Of a DNA stretch of 64,000 bases, positions 39,487 through 49,932 are shown in pieces; positions within the stretch are counted from its first letter, which is position 1; each line of letters opens with the position of its first letter. The DNA lies in assembly GCF_900086645.1 (NCBI RefSeq), contig NZ_LT576451.1, positions 62,001-126,000 on the forward strand, in the 5' to 3' direction. Below the pieces are notes generated by a model. The model worked only from the letters and a program-made list of their open reading frames with translations. It did no database searches and had not been told where the DNA came from. This DNA comes from Curtobacterium sp. 9128 (lineage in GTDB: Bacteria; Actinomycetota; Actinomycetes; Actinomycetales; Microbacteriaceae). A program made the translations under genes and the position numbers.

Positions 39487-41652
39487 ATGGACACCGAACC
39501 GCAGCTCGACGGCGACTCCGTCGCGCCCGACCTCGACGACTTCGACGAGGTCGTGGAGATCGAGCACGAGTCCCTCCCCTCGGATCGATACTTCGACCGT
39601 GAACTGAGCTGGCTCCGGTTCAACCAGCGCGTGCTCGAGCTCGGCGAGGACCGCACGGTGCCCCTGCTCGAACGCGCCAACTTCCTGGCGATCTTCGCGT
39701 CCAACCTCGACGAGTTCTTCATGGTCAGGGTCGCGGGCCTGAAGCGCCGCATCGACACCGGCATCGCGGTGCCCACGAACGTCGGCCGCGCCCCGAGCGA
39801 CGTCCTCCGCGACATCGCGACGAAGGCGCACGAGCTGCAGGACCGGCACGCGCAGGCGTTCATGGGGTCACTGAAGCCCGACCTCGACGCCGCCGGCATC
39901 CACATCGAGCACTGGTCCGACCTGGCAGAGGCCGACCGGCTCCGGATGCGCGAGTACTTCGCCGAGCAGATCTTCCCGGTGCTCATGCCGCTCGCGGTCG
40001 ACCCGGCGCACCCGTTCCCCTACATCTCCGGGCTGTCGCTCAACCTGGCCGTGCGGGTGCGGAACCCGAAGTCGCAGCGGCAGGAGTTCGCGCGCCTCAA
40101 GGTGCCGCAGAACTTCTCCCGACTGATCAAGCTGCCGGACGACAACTCCGGCCGCATGCGGTTCATCCCGCTCGAGGACCTCATCGCGAACCACCTCGAC
40201 GACCTGTTCCCCGGCATGGAGGTGCTCGAGCACCACGTGTTCCGGGTCACCCGCAACGAGGACGTGGAGATCGAGGAGGACGAGGCCGAGAACCTCATCC
40301 AGGCCCTCGAGCGCGAGCTCCTCCGTCGTCGGTTCGGCCCGCCCATCCGCCTCGAGATCACCGAGGACATGGACCCGGTGACGCTCGACCTGCTCGTCCG
40401 CGAGCTCGACATCACCGAACAAGAGGTCTACCGGCTGCCGTCGCCGCTCGACCTCGGCTGCCTGTTCGAGATCTCGAAGATCAGCCGCCCCGACCTGCAC
40501 TACCCGAAGCACGTCCCAACGACGCCCGTGCAGTTCCAGCCGGGCGAGCCGAACACGAAGCCGGACCTGTTCCGCGCGATCGCGTCGCGGGACGTCCTCG
40601 TGCACCACCCGTACGAGTCCTTCGCGACGAGTGTCCAGGCGTTCCTCGAGCAGGCCGCCGCCGATCCGAACGTGCTCGCCATCAAGCAGACGCTCTACCG
40701 GACGTCCGGCGACTCCCCCATCGTCGAGGCCCTCATCGATGCCGCGGCCGCCGGCAAGCAGGTCCTGGCGCTGGTGGAGATCAAGGCGCGCTTCGACGAG
40801 CAGAACAACATCACGTGGGCGCGGAAGCTCGAGAAGGCCGGCGTGCACGTCGTGTACGGCCTGGTCGGGCTGAAGACGCACTCCAAGCTGGTGCTCGTCA
40901 TCCGGCAGGAGGGCGGGACGCTCAAGCACTACAGCCACATCGGGACGGGCAACTACAACCCGAAGACCTCGCGCATCTACGAGGACATGGGGCTGTTCAC
41001 CGCGGACGACACCGTGGGCAAGGACCTCACGCGCCTGTTCAACGAGCTCTCCGGGTACGCGATCGAGAAGAAGTTCAAGCGGCTGCTCGTCGCGCCGCTC
41101 CACCTGCGGAAGGGCCTGCTCAAGCGCATCCAGGTCGAGACCGACAACGCCGCGGCGGGCAAGCCCTCCGGCATCCGCATCAAGGTCAACTCGATGGTGG
41201 ACGAACAGATCATCGATGCGCTCTACCTGGCGAGCCAGGCCGGTGTGCCCGTGGACATCCTGGTGCGCGGCATCTGCTCCCTGAAGCCGGGCATCGAGGG
41301 GGTCAGCGAGACGATCCGTGTCCGCAGCGTCGTCGGCCGGTACCTCGAGCACTCCCGCGCGTTCGCGTTCCACAACGAGGGCGACCCCTACGTGTTCATC
41401 GGCAGCGCCGACATGATGCACCGCAACCTGGACCGCCGCGTCGAGGCACTCGTGCGGATGTCGGACCCGGCGCACGTCAACGAGATCCAGGAGATCTTCG
41501 ACCTGGCGATGGCCGAGACGACGAGCTCCTGGCACCTCGAGTCGGACGGCGAGTGGACGCGCCACTCCACCGACGACGACGGACGACCCCTCGACGACGT
41601 GCAGAATGTCCTCATGCGGAAGATCTCTGCGCGGAAGCGTTCCACTCGGTGA
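39487..41652 (+). CDS. ppk1: Polyphosphate kinase 1
   Basis: 721 residues. Builds polyphosphate from ATP at the membrane or in the cytosol. Domains in order: N-terminal helical (about 40-145), head (about 150-330), and two C-terminal phospholipase-D-like domains. The phosphorylated His is expected in [11 protein letters not shown] (His465); [23 protein letters not shown] and [11 protein letters not shown] are family motifs. The downstream mutT-like gene starts inside its stop codon (GTGA). An acidic 25-residue N-terminal tail precedes the domain. Confidence 0.96.
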   Translation: MDTEPQLDGDSVAPDLDDFDEVVEIEHESLPSDRYFDRELSWLRFNQRVLELGEDRTVPLLERANFLAIFASNLDEFFMVRVAGLKRRIDTGIAVPTNVGRAPSDVLRDIATKAHELQDRHAQAFMGSLKPDLDAAGIHIEHWSDLAEADRLRMREYFAEQIFPVLMPLAVDPAHPFPYISGLSLNLAVRVRNPKSQRQEFARLKVPQNFSRLIKLPDDNSGRMRFIPLEDLIANHLDDLFPGMEVLEHHVFRVTRNEDVEIEEDEAENLIQALERELLRRRFGPPIRLEITEDMDPVTLDLLVRELDITEQEVYRLPSPLDLGCLFEISKISRPDLHYPKHVPTTPVQFQPGEPNTKPDLFRAIASRDVLVHHPYESFATSVQAFLEQAAADPNVLAIKQTLYRTSGDSPIVEALIDAAAAGKQVLALVEIKARFDEQNNITWARKLEKAGVHVVYGLVGLKTHSKLVLVIRQEGGTLKHYSHIGTGNYNPKTSRIYEDMGLFTADDTVGKDLTRLFNELSGYAIEKKFKRLLVAPLHLRKGLLKRIQVETDNAAAGKPSGIRIKVNSMVDEQIIDALYLASQAGVPVDILVRGICSLKPGIEGVSETIRVRSVVGRYLEHSRAFAFHNEGDPYVFIGSADMMHRNLDRRVEALVRMSDPAHVNEIQEIFDLAMAETTSSWHLESDGEWTRHSTDDDGRPLDDVQNVLMRKISARKRSTR

Positions 41653-42596
41653 GCGGCGGTCCCACGGGTCCCGTCGTCGCGGCGGGAGCGGTGGTCTGGC
41701 GTGAGCAGGACGGCGTCCCGCTCGTGCTGCTCATCCACCGTGAGCACCACAAGGACGTCTCCCTCCCCAAGGGCAAGGTCGACCCGGGCGAAGCGGTCCC
41801 GACGACGGCTGTGCGCGAGATCCACGAGGAAACCGGCTACCGCGTGCACCTCGGCGCACCGCTCGGCGTCGCGGAGTACGTGCTCCCGAACGGCCGCGAC
41901 AAGGTCGTGCACTACTGGTCGGCGCGGGTCTCGAACAAGGAGTACGAGCGCGCTGGGGAGTTCCGGCCCAACGACGAGGTCGCCGCGCTCGAGTGGGTCA
42001 CGATCGACCAGGCCCGCACCCGCCTGACGTACGCGCGTGACGTCGAGATCCTCGACCGCTTCGCCGCCCGCGCCGAGGTCGGGCACCACCGGACGTTCGC
42101 GCTCATCACGCTCCGGCACGCCAAGACCATCCCGGGCTCGGACTGGCAGGGACCCGACGCCACCCGTCCGCTGCTGCCCGTCGGCCGTTCGCAGGCCAAG
42201 GCCGTGGCGTCGCCGGTCGCCGCCTTCGGGCCGCGCAAGATCCTGAGCAGCACGGCCGCCAGGTGCCTGGCGACCGTCGAGCCACTCTCGGACACGACGA
42301 AGCTCGGTGTCTCCAGCACGCCGGACATCAGCCAGGACGCCCACGACCAGGGTGCGGCCGACGTCAAGGGCGTCGTGCGCAAGCGGCTCGAGAAGGGGAA
42401 GACCGCCGTGCTGTGCTCGCACGGGCCGGTCGTCCCGGACATCATCGCGCGCATCGCCACCGCGACCGCCGACGACAGCGGCCGGTTCGACCTCCGTCGT
42501 GCCGCGATGCTGTCGGTCGGCGACTTCTCGGTGATGCACATCGCCGACGGGCAGCTGGTCGCCGTGGAGACGCACCGCAACCCGGTTTCCGCCTGA
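41649..42596 (+). CDS. Nudix hydrolase fused to histidine phosphatase, MutT1-like
   Basis: 315 residues from GTG. The N-terminal Nudix domain has the full box GKVDPGEAV...REIHEETGY (about 39-61). The C-terminal half (from about 152) is a histidine-phosphatase fold with [13 protein letters not shown] and a later CSHGP. This fusion is known in mycobacterial MutT1, which clears 8-oxo-dGTP and diadenosine polyphosphates. Coupled to ppk1 by overlap, it may also act on phosphate-rich nucleotides; that is inference. Confidence 0.92.
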   Translation: MSGGPTGPVVAAGAVVWREQDGVPLVLLIHREHHKDVSLPKGKVDPGEAVPTTAVREIHEETGYRVHLGAPLGVAEYVLPNGRDKVVHYWSARVSNKEYERAGEFRPNDEVAALEWVTIDQARTRLTYARDVEILDRFAARAEVGHHRTFALITLRHAKTIPGSDWQGPDATRPLLPVGRSQAKAVASPVAAFGPRKILSSTAARCLATVEPLSDTTKLGVSSTPDISQDAHDQGAADVKGVVRKRLEKGKTAVLCSHGPVVPDIIARIATATADDSGRFDLRRAAMLSVGDFSVMHIADGQLVAVETHRNPVSA

Positions 42597-42754
42597 GGAG
42601 CACAGCGCGAGCAGGACCTGCGATCCCGCCACCCGCCGGGGTCCCGCGGCGCGCCCGGGCGAGCCGGGCCTCCCGTCCGCTCCTGGGCACGCTGTTCCCG
42701 AGCATGCCCCCGGATCCGCACCCGTGTGCGCGTTCCGCGCCGGGACAACCCGTC

Positions 42755-42776
42755 GTTCACCTTCCGTTCACCAGTG
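42755..42776 (+). promoter_or_regulatory. PHO box upstream of pstS
   Basis: GTTCACCTTCC then GTTCACCAGTG: two adjacent 11-bp direct repeats matching the PhoP/RegX3 site. GGTCACTTCGC follows at 42788 and may be a weaker third unit. Confidence 0.82.
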
Positions 42777-42803
42777 GGCGTGATCCCGGTCACTTCGCGT
42801 CCC

Positions 42804-42809
42804 TACAGT
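42804..42809 (+). promoter_or_regulatory. -10 element TACAGT of the pst operon
   Basis: TACAGT 27 bases downstream of the PHO box, so the activator covers the -35 region. The leader would be about 67 bases with AAGGG before the GTG. The part 42597-42754 of this gap shows nothing recognisable. Confidence 0.6.
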
Positions 42810-42882
42810 CGCTCCCGGGTCGGCACCGGCCCGGGGACCAGCAGCGGTCCCACCTGCACTCCACATTCCCGAAGGGACCCCT

Positions 42883-43992
42883 GTGAACATCAAGCGAATC
42901 GGTACGGTCGCGGCAATCGCGATCGCCGGCGCGGTCGTGCTCTCCTCGTGCGCGGCGAACGAAGGCGGCGCGGGCAGCACCTCGTCGGCTTCGGCCTCGG
43001 GTGTCGACTACTCGAAGCTCTCCGGCACCCTCACCGGATCGGGCTCCTCCGCCCAGCAGACCGCCGAGGCCACCTGGGCCGCCGGCTTCCAGGACCAGGC
43101 CTCCGGCGTCACGGTGAACTACTCGCCCGACGGCTCCGGTGCCGGTCGCAAGAACTTCATCTCGGGTGCCGCGGACTTCGCCGGCTCCGACGCCGCACTC
43201 TCGGACGAGGAGCTCTCCGGCTCCTTCGGCCTCTGCGCCGCGGACTCGAAGGCCATCGACGTCCCGGTCTACATCTCCCCGATCGCCATCGCCTACAAGG
43301 TCGACGGCGTCAAGGACCTGACGCTCGACGCGAAGACGATCGCCGGCATCTTCTCCGGCAAGATCACCAAGTGGAACGACTCGCAGATCGCGGCGCTCAA
43401 CGACGGCGCGAAGCTGCCGGACGCGAACATCACGGTCGTGCACCGCTCCGACGACTCGGGCACCACGCAGAACTTCTCCGAGTACGTCTCGGCGAACGCC
43501 GGCGACGTGTGGACCGAGGCGCCGAGCCAGACCTTCCCGTACCAGGTCGGCGACAGCGCGAAGGGCACCTCGGGTGTGGCCTCGGCCATGCAGGGCGCCT
43601 CGAACGCCATCACCTACATCGACGACTCCGGCGCCGGTGACCTCGACAAGGCCAAGCTCATGGTCGGCGACACCGCCACCAAGATCTCGGCCGAGGGTGC
43701 CGCCCAGGTCGTCGCGGACTCCGACGTCGCGTCGGGTCGCGAGACCAACGACCTGGCGATCGACATCGACCGCAAGGACACCGCCAAGGGCGCATGGCCG
43801 CTCGTCCTGGTCTCCTACGCCATCGCGTGCCAGGAGTACAAGGACTCGGCCAAGGCCGACCTCGTGAAGTCCTACCTGACGTACGTGGTCTCGGACGACG
43901 CGCAGAAGGCCGCCGCGACGGAGGCCAAGTCGGCCGCCCTCTCGAGCGACCTCGCGAAGAAGGCCGCTGACGCGGTCGCGTCCATCAAGTAG
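42883..43992 (+). CDS. pstS: Phosphate ABC transporter binding lipoprotein
   Basis: 369 residues from GTG. Signal peptide with lipobox VLSSC, so lipid-anchored outside the membrane. Phosphate-binding motifs: LTGSGSSAQQ near the start, NYSPDGSGAGRKNF, DFAGSDAAL and HRSDDSGTTQNFSEY. It captures phosphate for PstCAB. First gene of the operon under a PHO box; a hairpin after it probably keeps its level above that of the permease genes. Confidence 0.97.
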   Translation: MNIKRIGTVAAIAIAGAVVLSSCAANEGGAGSTSSASASGVDYSKLSGTLTGSGSSAQQTAEATWAAGFQDQASGVTVNYSPDGSGAGRKNFISGAADFAGSDAALSDEELSGSFGLCAADSKAIDVPVYISPIAIAYKVDGVKDLTLDAKTIAGIFSGKITKWNDSQIAALNDGAKLPDANITVVHRSDDSGTTQNFSEYVSANAGDVWTEAPSQTFPYQVGDSAKGTSGVASAMQGASNAITYIDDSGAGDLDKAKLMVGDTATKISAEGAAQVVADSDVASGRETNDLAIDIDRKDTAKGAWPLVLVSYAIACQEYKDSAKADLVKSYLTYVVSDDAQKAAATEAKSAALSSDLAKKAADAVASIK

Positions 43993-44004
43993 CACCTCCT
44001 GAAC

Positions 44005-44038
44005 GCCCGGGTGCCGGTCCACCGACCGGCACCCGGGC
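44005..44038 (+). terminator. Intra-operon hairpin between pstS and pstC
   Basis: GCCCGGGTGCCGGTC and GACCGGCACCCGGGC arms with loop CACC, 12 bases after the pstS stop, and no T tract. It may stabilise pstS mRNA or partly stop transcription. Confidence 0.75.
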
Positions 44039-44072
44039 ACTTCCCCGTCACCCGACAGGAGCCCCACGTCCC

Positions 44073-45020
44073 ATGACGACAGCACCGGCCCACCCAGGGT
44101 CAACGACCACCCCGAAGCCGAAGGCCGTCGTCCGCGTCGGCGACCGGGTCTTCTCCGCCGCCTCGGTGATCTCCGGCGGACTCATCCTCGTCGTGCTCGC
44201 GCTGGTCGCGGCCTTCCTCGTGTGGCAGAGCATCCCCGCATTCTCCGCGAAGGTCGGCGAGCTGCCGAACCAGGCGGCGAACTTCTGGGACTACGTCGGG
44301 CCCCTCGTCTTCGGTACCGTCTGGTCCGCGCTCCTCGCACTCGTGATGGCCGTGCCGCTCTCCATCGGGATCGCGCTCTTCATCTCGCACTTCGCACCGC
44401 GCCGCATCGCGCCGGTGCTCGGCTACGTCATCGACCTGCTGGCCGCGGTCCCCTCGGTCGTCTACGGACTCTGGGGCATCGTGGTGCTCGCCCGGTTCGT
44501 GCAGCCGTTCTACTCGTTCCTCAACGAGTACCTCGGGTGGTTCCCGCTGTTCTCCGGACAGATCTCCGGCACCGGACGCACCATCCTCACCGCGTCGATC
44601 GTGCTCGCGGTCATGGCGATCCCGATCATGACCGCCGTCATGCGCGAGATCTTCCTGCAGGCGCCGACCCTCAACGAAGAGGCGGCACTCGCGCTCGGCG
44701 CCACGCGCTGGGAGATGATCCGCCTGTCGGTCCTGCCGTTCGCCAAGTCCGGCATCGTGTCCGCGATCATGCTCGGCCTCGGTCGGGCGCTCGGCGAGAC
44801 GATGGCGATCGCGCTGGTGCTGTCGGTGTCGACGAACGTCACCTTCCAGCTGCTCACGTCGCTGAACCCCTCCACGATCGCGGCGAACATCGCCCTGCAG
44901 TTCGCCGAGGCATCCGGAACCGCCCTGAACGCGCTGATCGCATCGGGTCTGATCCTCTTCGTCATCACCCTGGTCATCAACACGCTCGCGCGGTACATCG
45001 TGCGCAAGCGCGTCAGCTGA
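44073..45020 (+). CDS. pstC: Phosphate ABC transporter permease PstC
   Basis: 315 residues, six transmembrane helices. The EAA-type coupling loop with ATRWEMIRLSVLP and LGRALGETMAIALVL is present. It forms the channel with PstA. CAGGAGCCCC lies ahead of the ATG. It follows the hairpin after pstS and is 14 bases before pstA. Confidence 0.96.
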   Translation: MTTAPAHPGSTTTPKPKAVVRVGDRVFSAASVISGGLILVVLALVAAFLVWQSIPAFSAKVGELPNQAANFWDYVGPLVFGTVWSALLALVMAVPLSIGIALFISHFAPRRIAPVLGYVIDLLAAVPSVVYGLWGIVVLARFVQPFYSFLNEYLGWFPLFSGQISGTGRTILTASIVLAVMAIPIMTAVMREIFLQAPTLNEEAALALGATRWEMIRLSVLPFAKSGIVSAIMLGLGRALGETMAIALVLSVSTNVTFQLLTSLNPSTIAANIALQFAEASGTALNALIASGLILFVITLVINTLARYIVRKRVS

Positions 45021-45034
45021 GAGGTCGCACCCCG

Positions 45035-46114
45035 ATGTCCCTCGCACTCCGTCAGTCCCCCGGCAACGTCTTCGCCAACGGGAAGCTCCACAAGTCCGTC
45101 CCGTGGCTGCTCCTCGGCGGGAGCTGGGTCGCGCTCGCCCTCGTCTTCGCCCTGCTCAACGCCGGCGGCGCGGTCAAGGACTTCAACATCGTCGCCGCCC
45201 TGTTCCTCGGCACGGTCCTGTTCGACGTCCTCATCGTGGTCGTCTCCCGGATCGTCGAGGGCGGGCGCAAGGCGGTCGACCGGCTGATCACGTCGCTCGT
45301 CGTCACGGCCTTCGTCATCGCCGTCCTGCCGCTGGTCTCGCTGCTGTACACGGTCCTCGCGGACGGTCTTGCCCGCTTCGACGCGGCGTTCTTCTCGTAC
45401 TCGATGCGCGGCGTGATCTCGGTCGGCGGCGGCGCACTGCACGCCCTGATCGGCACGCTCGAGATCACGTTGTTCGCGGCGCTCATGGCCGTGCCGATCG
45501 GCCTGCTGACCTCGATCTACCTGGTCGAGTACGGCCGCGGACCCCTGGCACGCGGCATCACGTTCTTCGTCGACGTCATGACCGGCATCCCGTCGATCGT
45601 CGCCGGTCTGTTCGCCTACTCGCTCTTCGCGCTGTTCCTCGGTCCCGGCGCCCGGTTCGGCCTGGTCGGCTCGGTCGCCCTCGCGGTCCTGATGATCCCG
45701 ATCGTCGTCCGCTCCACCGAGGAGGTGCTGAAGATCGTCCCGATGGAGCTCCGCGAGGCGTCCTACGCCCTCGGCGTGCCGAAGTGGCTCACGATCATCA
45801 AGGTCGTCCTCCCCACCTCCCTCGCCGGCATCACGACGGGGGTCATGCTCGCCATCGCCCGCGTCATCGGTGAGACGGCTCCCCTGCTGGTCACCGCCGG
45901 GTTCACAACGAGCATGAACTACGACCTGTTCAAGAACCCGATGATGACGCTGCCGGTGTTCGCGTTCACGCAGTACTCGCAGCAGGGCGCCAACCCGGTA
46001 CCGTTCGTCGACCGGGCCTGGACCGCGGCACTCGTGCTCATCCTCATCGTGATGGTGCTCAACCTGCTCGCCCGCTTCATCACCCGCCTCTTCGCCCCCA
46101 AGCTCTCCCGCTAG
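45035..46114 (+). CDS. pstA: Phosphate ABC transporter permease PstA
   Basis: 359 residues. A longer N terminus with two extra hydrophobic segments (about 23-45 and 51-70) precedes the six-helix permease core, which has the coupling loop [15 protein letters not shown] and [11 protein letters not shown]. Partner of PstC. GAGGTCGCAC stands ahead of the ATG. Confidence 0.95.
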   Translation: MSLALRQSPGNVFANGKLHKSVPWLLLGGSWVALALVFALLNAGGAVKDFNIVAALFLGTVLFDVLIVVVSRIVEGGRKAVDRLITSLVVTAFVIAVLPLVSLLYTVLADGLARFDAAFFSYSMRGVISVGGGALHALIGTLEITLFAALMAVPIGLLTSIYLVEYGRGPLARGITFFVDVMTGIPSIVAGLFAYSLFALFLGPGARFGLVGSVALAVLMIPIVVRSTEEVLKIVPMELREASYALGVPKWLTIIKVVLPTSLAGITTGVMLAIARVIGETAPLLVTAGFTTSMNYDLFKNPMMTLPVFAFTQYSQQGANPVPFVDRAWTAALVLILIVMVLNLLARFITRLFAPKLSR

Positions 46115-46133
46115 CACCTCCGGAAGGTCCACT

Positions 46134-46913
46134 GTGTCCAAGCGCATCGAGGTCGACGGCCTCAACGTCTACTACTCGAAGTTCAAGGCGGTCGAGGGCG
46201 TCGACATGACGATCGAGCCCCGCACCGTCACCGCGTTCATCGGCCCGTCCGGTTGCGGCAAGTCCACGTTCCTCCGCACGCTCAACCGCATGCACGAGGT
46301 CATCCCCGGCGCGTACGTCGAGGGCTCCGTGAAGGTGGACGGCGACGACCTCTACGCACCCGGCGTCGACCCGGTCATCGTCCGGCGTCAGGTCGGCATG
46401 GTGTTCCAGCGCCCGAACCCGTTCCCCACGATGTCCATCAAGGACAACGTGCTCGCGGGCGTGAAGCTCAACAACAAGCGCATCTCGAAGTCCGAGGCCG
46501 ACGACATCGTCGAGCGTTCCCTGCAGGGCGCGAACCTCTGGAACGAGGTCAAGGACCGCCTCGACAAGCCCGGCATGGGCCTGTCCGGCGGTCAGCAGCA
46601 GCGTCTCTGCATCGCGCGGGCGATCGCCGTGCAGCCCGACGTGCTCCTGATGGACGAGCCGTGCTCGGCGCTCGACCCGATCTCCACGCTCGCGATCGAG
46701 GACCTCATCGAGGAGCTGAAGAAGGAGTTCACGATCGTGATCGTGACCCACAACATGCAGCAGGCCTCGCGCGTGAGCGACAAGACGGCGTTCTTCAACA
46801 TCGCCGGCACGGGAGCTCCCGGGAAGCTCATCGAGTTCGACGACACGGCGACGATGTTCTCGAACCCGTCCGTGCAGGCCACCGAGGACTACGTCTCCGG
46901 CCGCTTCGGGTGA
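46134..46913 (+). CDS. pstB: Phosphate ABC transporter ATPase PstB
   Basis: 259 residues from GTG ([19 protein letters not shown]). Walker [11 protein letters not shown] loop [12 protein letters not shown], signature LSGGQQQRL, Walker [13 protein letters not shown] and H loop VTHNMQQA are complete. It energises PstCA and, with PhoU, reports transport activity to the kinase. CGGAAGG lies ahead of GTG. Last gene of pstSCAB. Confidence 0.97.
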   Translation: MSKRIEVDGLNVYYSKFKAVEGVDMTIEPRTVTAFIGPSGCGKSTFLRTLNRMHEVIPGAYVEGSVKVDGDDLYAPGVDPVIVRRQVGMVFQRPNPFPTMSIKDNVLAGVKLNNKRISKSEADDIVERSLQGANLWNEVKDRLDKPGMGLSGGQQQRLCIARAIAVQPDVLLMDEPCSALDPISTLAIEDLIEELKKEFTIVIVTHNMQQASRVSDKTAFFNIAGTGAPGKLIEFDDTATMFSNPSVQATEDYVSGRFG

Positions 46914-46943
46914 GCGTGCGGGTTCTGGGGTCGGTCTCGCGCT

Positions 46944-47069
46944 GACTCGGAACGACAACGCCGATGTCGTACGACATCGGCGTTGTCGTCTTCCGGGGCG
47001 CCCGGGGTCGGCGGACGCAACGAACGACGAAGTCGCTGTCGTACGACAGCGACTTCGTCGTTCCGAGTC
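46944..47069. repeat. Family D nested double palindrome (bidirectional terminator)
   Basis: Two perfect palindromes, 46952-46989 (38 bases) and 47023-47062 (40 bases), share the centre GTCGTACGAC. They are joined by an outer pair GACTCGGAACGAC (46944-46956) and its complement (47057-47069), so the whole can also fold as one large hairpin. It lies between the convergent pstB and rskA genes. Confidence 0.85.
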
Positions 47070-47124
47070 GGATGGCGACGCCAGCACGCGTCGGGCGCCC
47101 GGCGAAGGGCGCGGGCGGAGGAAC

Positions 47125-47973
47125 CTACGCCGTGGGCACCGCGACGATCGGCGTCGTCGTCGGCTGCTTCGACCCACCGGCGGGCTCGACCGTGATGCCG
47201 ACCGCCGCCCCGGCGGACTTCGCACCGCTCAGCACGGCCGAGCGGACACCGCCGTCGACGTCGTTCATCAGGCCGGCGGACTCGATCGTGCCGCCAGACG
47301 CCTCGGAGCCGATGTACCAGAGCTGGTAGGTCTTGTCCTTCGGCGCAGCGGCCACCCCGTCGAGGATGACGGCGGACTTGCCGAGCTGGTCCGACCACAC
47401 GACCGTGGCCGAGCCGCCGCCGGTCACCGGGGAGGTGGACCGCTTGAAGTCGGCAGCGGCGTAGATCTGGTCGAGGCCGGACGCCGCCTGGGACGCGCTG
47501 GTCCCCGGGCCGGAGTCCTGGCCGAAGATCGCCCCACCCGCGCCGAGTCCGACGCCGAGGAACACGACACCGACCGCAGCAGCAGCACCGAGCATCGCTG
47601 CCGGACGCTGGAACCACCGACGGCGAGCCGCGGCACTGGCCGAGCCACCCCCGGAGGTGACGTCCGTGACGGAGGCGATCGGAGCCTCCTGGACGGTGGC
47701 GGGGACCGACTGCGCGGCCCGACCGGTGTCGGGAGCGACCTGCGGCGTGGTCTGGATCGCGGCCATCAGCGAGGCCTTGAGGGATGCCGGCGGCTCGATC
47801 GGCTCGACCGCGTAGGCCAGAGCCCTGGCGGTCTCGGAGAGCGAGTCGGCCTCCGCACGGAGTTCGGGGAACTCGGCGAGTGCCGCTTCGACCTCGCGTC
47901 GCTCGGCGTCGCTCAGCGCGTCGAGCGCGTACGCACCCGTGAGGAGTGCGGGATCGTCGTGTCGTTCGGTCAT
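47125..47973 (-). CDS. rskA: Anti-sigma-K factor RskA
   Basis: 282 residues: N-terminal anti-sigma domain (LLTGAYALDALSDAERREVE) in the cytosol, one transmembrane helix (about 125-147) and an outer RskA domain (about 165-282, YQLWYIGSEASGG). It holds the sigma factor until cleaved by membrane proteases. The start overlaps the sigK stop as ATGA. Target genes of the system are not visible here. Confidence 0.94.
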   Translation of the reverse strand: MTERHDDPALLTGAYALDALSDAERREVEAALAEFPELRAEADSLSETARALAYAVEPIEPPASLKASLMAAIQTTPQVAPDTGRAAQSVPATVQEAPIASVTDVTSGGGSASAAARRRWFQRPAAMLGAAAAVGVVFLGVGLGAGGAIFGQDSGPGTSASQAASGLDQIYAAADFKRSTSPVTGGGSATVVWSDQLGKSAVILDGVAAAPKDKTYQLWYIGSEASGGTIESAGLMNDVDGGVRSAVLSGAKSAGAAVGITVEPAGGSKQPTTTPIVAVPTA

Positions 47974-48569
47974 GACGCCACTCCCATCTCGTCGCGCAGT
48001 CTGATCATCCCGTCGCGGAGACGGGTCTTCACGGTGCCGATCGGCACCCCGAGGAGCTCGGCCATCTCGCTGTGCGAGTAGCCGCCGTAGTAGGACATCT
48101 GCACGGCCTGCCGCTGGAACTCGGTCAGGCGGGCGAGTGCCCTGCTGACCCGTTCGTGCTCGATCCGGATCTCGACGGACTCGGACACCTGGTCGAAGCC
48201 GGACTCGAAGTCGCGGATCCCGATCTTGGTGTCGCGGTCACGGGAGGCCTGCGCGGCGCGCACCCGGTCCACCGCTCGGCGGTGGGCCATCGTCAGCACC
48301 CAGCTCGAGGCGCTGCCCCGGGTGGTGTCGAACTTGGCGGCCTGCTGCCAGACCTCGAGGAAGACCTCTTGTGCGACCTCTTCGGACTGGGCACGGTCCT
48401 TGAGGAGGCGCGTGATGAGTCCGAGGACGCGGCCGGCGAGTTCGTCGTAGAGCTCCGAGAAGGCCTGCTGGTCGCCCTGTGCGACGCGGAGGAGGAGGGA
48501 ATCCGGCGACGACGGAACAGGCTCGGTCGAGCTCCAGCGTTCGGTGTCGCGTTCCACGATGGCAAGCAT
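47970..48569 (-). CDS. sigK: ECF RNA polymerase sigma factor SigK
   Basis: 199 residues from ATG, with AGGAGG about 10 bases ahead. Sigma-2 region (AFSELYDELAGRVLG, EEVAQEVFLEVWQQAAKFD) and sigma-4 region (EFQRQAVQMSYYGGYSHSEMAELLGVPIGTVKTRLRDGMIRLR) are complete. It is paired with RskA. A near-palindrome GGAATTACTCC lies about 80 bases upstream. In mycobacteria SigK drives secreted antigen genes. Confidence 0.94.
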   Translation of the reverse strand: MLAIVERDTERWSSTEPVPSSPDSLLLRVAQGDQQAFSELYDELAGRVLGLITRLLKDRAQSEEVAQEVFLEVWQQAAKFDTTRGSASSWVLTMAHRRAVDRVRAAQASRDRDTKIGIRDFESGFDQVSESVEIRIEHERVSRALARLTEFQRQAVQMSYYGGYSHSEMAELLGVPIGTVKTRLRDGMIRLRDEMGVAS

Positions 48570-48647
48570 TGCAGGTTTTCCTCCTTCCGGTGTCCGGGTT
48601 GCTCCATGCTGCGTTGATTGGCAGCGAGGGTCCCGTGCGATCCGCAG

Positions 48648-48658
48648 GGAATTACTCC
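48648..48658. promoter_or_regulatory. Near-palindromic site upstream of sigK
   Basis: GGAATTACTCC is an 11-base near-palindrome and the only AT-rich spot in the 152-base gap between sigK and wecB. It may be an operator or part of the sigK promoter. Confidence 0.3.
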
Positions 48659-48721
48659 GGCCGGGTGAGCCGGGTCGGGTCGCACGGGGAGCCCCCGCTG
48701 TGTGGCGGCCCATGGGATCCG

Positions 48722-49903
48722 TCACGCTGATGATTCGGCGCCCTCGCCCCGTTGGATTGGCTCGGTTCCGGACGCGACCCGGACGGCCAGGTCTGCGATC
48801 CGTCGACTCGCCCCTCCGTCCCCGTACGGCGAGGGAACCGATGCCAGCGGTCGTTGTCGAACTTCGGCGAGCAGGGCGAGGGCCGCAGTGGCGAGGCCGT
48901 CGCCCGGACGCACGAGCACGGCGAAGCCGGCATCCACGGCCTCGGGCCGCTCGGTGGACCGGCGGACCACCACCAGTGGGCGCTTCAGGACCGTGCACTC
49001 TTCCTGCACACCCCCGGAGTCGGCGACGATGAGCGTCGCCCGGAGCGCCAGCCAGATGAAGGACGCGTGGCCGACGGGCTCGAGAACGGTCATCCCGTCG
49101 AGGAGCGATCGCAGACCGTGCCGCTCGACAGCGGCCGCGGTGCGCGGGTGCAGGGGCAGGACGACGGGGAGACCGAGCGCAGCGAGCCCTTCGAGGACCC
49201 TCCGCAGCGCGGGTTCGGTGTCGGTGTTCTCCGGGCGGTGGATCGTCGCCAGCACGAACTCGCCCACCGGCACACCCTCGACCGCGACTGCGGGATCGGC
49301 AGCGGCCGCGATCGAGGCGAGGGTCGCCTCGACGACGGTGTTGCCGGTGACCTCGACCCGGGTCGCCGGGACCCCCTCCCGCAGGAGGTTGGCGCGGCTG
49401 GTCTCCGTGGGCGCACAGTGCACGTCGGCGAGCGCACCGACGACGAGCCGGTTGAGCTCCTCCGGCATCCCGCGGTCCCCGGAACGGAGACCAGCCTCCA
49501 CGTGCACCACTGGGATGCCGAGGTAGTTCGCTGCCTGTGCTCCCGCGGACACCGCGTTCGTGTCACCCTGCACGATCACGGCGGACGGTCGCGACCGCTG
49601 GAACTCCTCGGTCAGCGCACCGATGGCCGTCGCGATCTGCGTGCCACGATCAGCTCCGCCGATGCCGGCGAGAACACGATCGGGTGCTGGGAGCCCGAGC
49701 TGGCGGAAGAACTGTCCGGACATCGAGTCGTCGTAGTGCTGCCCGGTGTGGATCACCCGAGCACGGTCGCCGAGTTCGCGGATGACACCGGCGAGCTTGA
49801 TGATCTCCGGCCGGGTGCCGAGCACGACGGCGATGCGTCCGACATCGTCGGGGGCATCGTCGATGCGGCCGCCGCGGATCCGGGTGGTGGCAGATGTGTT
49901 CAC
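48722..49903 (-). CDS. wecB: UDP-N-acetylglucosamine 2-epimerase
   Basis: 393 residues from GTG. Converts UDP-GlcNAc to UDP-ManNAc, a precursor for surface polymers. Motifs: VLGTRPEIIKLAG, VIVQGDTNAVSAG, HVEAGLRSGDRGMPEELNR, IHRPENTDTEP and SGGVQEE. The start is 29 bases after the glycosyltransferase stop, with CGGAGA ahead. It ends the operon that begins with the small membrane protein and exosortase genes, so the sugar is probably for the same surface product. Confidence 0.94.
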   Translation of the reverse strand: MNTSATTRIRGGRIDDAPDDVGRIAVVLGTRPEIIKLAGVIRELGDRARVIHTGQHYDDSMSGQFFRQLGLPAPDRVLAGIGGADRGTQIATAIGALTEEFQRSRPSAVIVQGDTNAVSAGAQAANYLGIPVVHVEAGLRSGDRGMPEELNRLVVGALADVHCAPTETSRANLLREGVPATRVEVTGNTVVEATLASIAAAADPAVAVEGVPVGEFVLATIHRPENTDTEPALRRVLEGLAALGLPVVLPLHPRTAAAVERHGLRSLLDGMTVLEPVGHASFIWLALRATLIVADSGGVQEECTVLKRPLVVVRRSTERPEAVDAGFAVLVRPGDGLATAALALLAEVRQRPLASVPSPYGDGGASRRIADLAVRVASGTEPIQRGEGAESSA

Positions 49904-49932
49904 TGGGTCGTTCTCCGATCGGGACGGCGTGG

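Noticed and set aside
42597..42754. A gene between the mutT-like gene and pstS
   Set aside because: No frame with a plausible start, length and composition; only the PHO box and -10 further on are recognisable.
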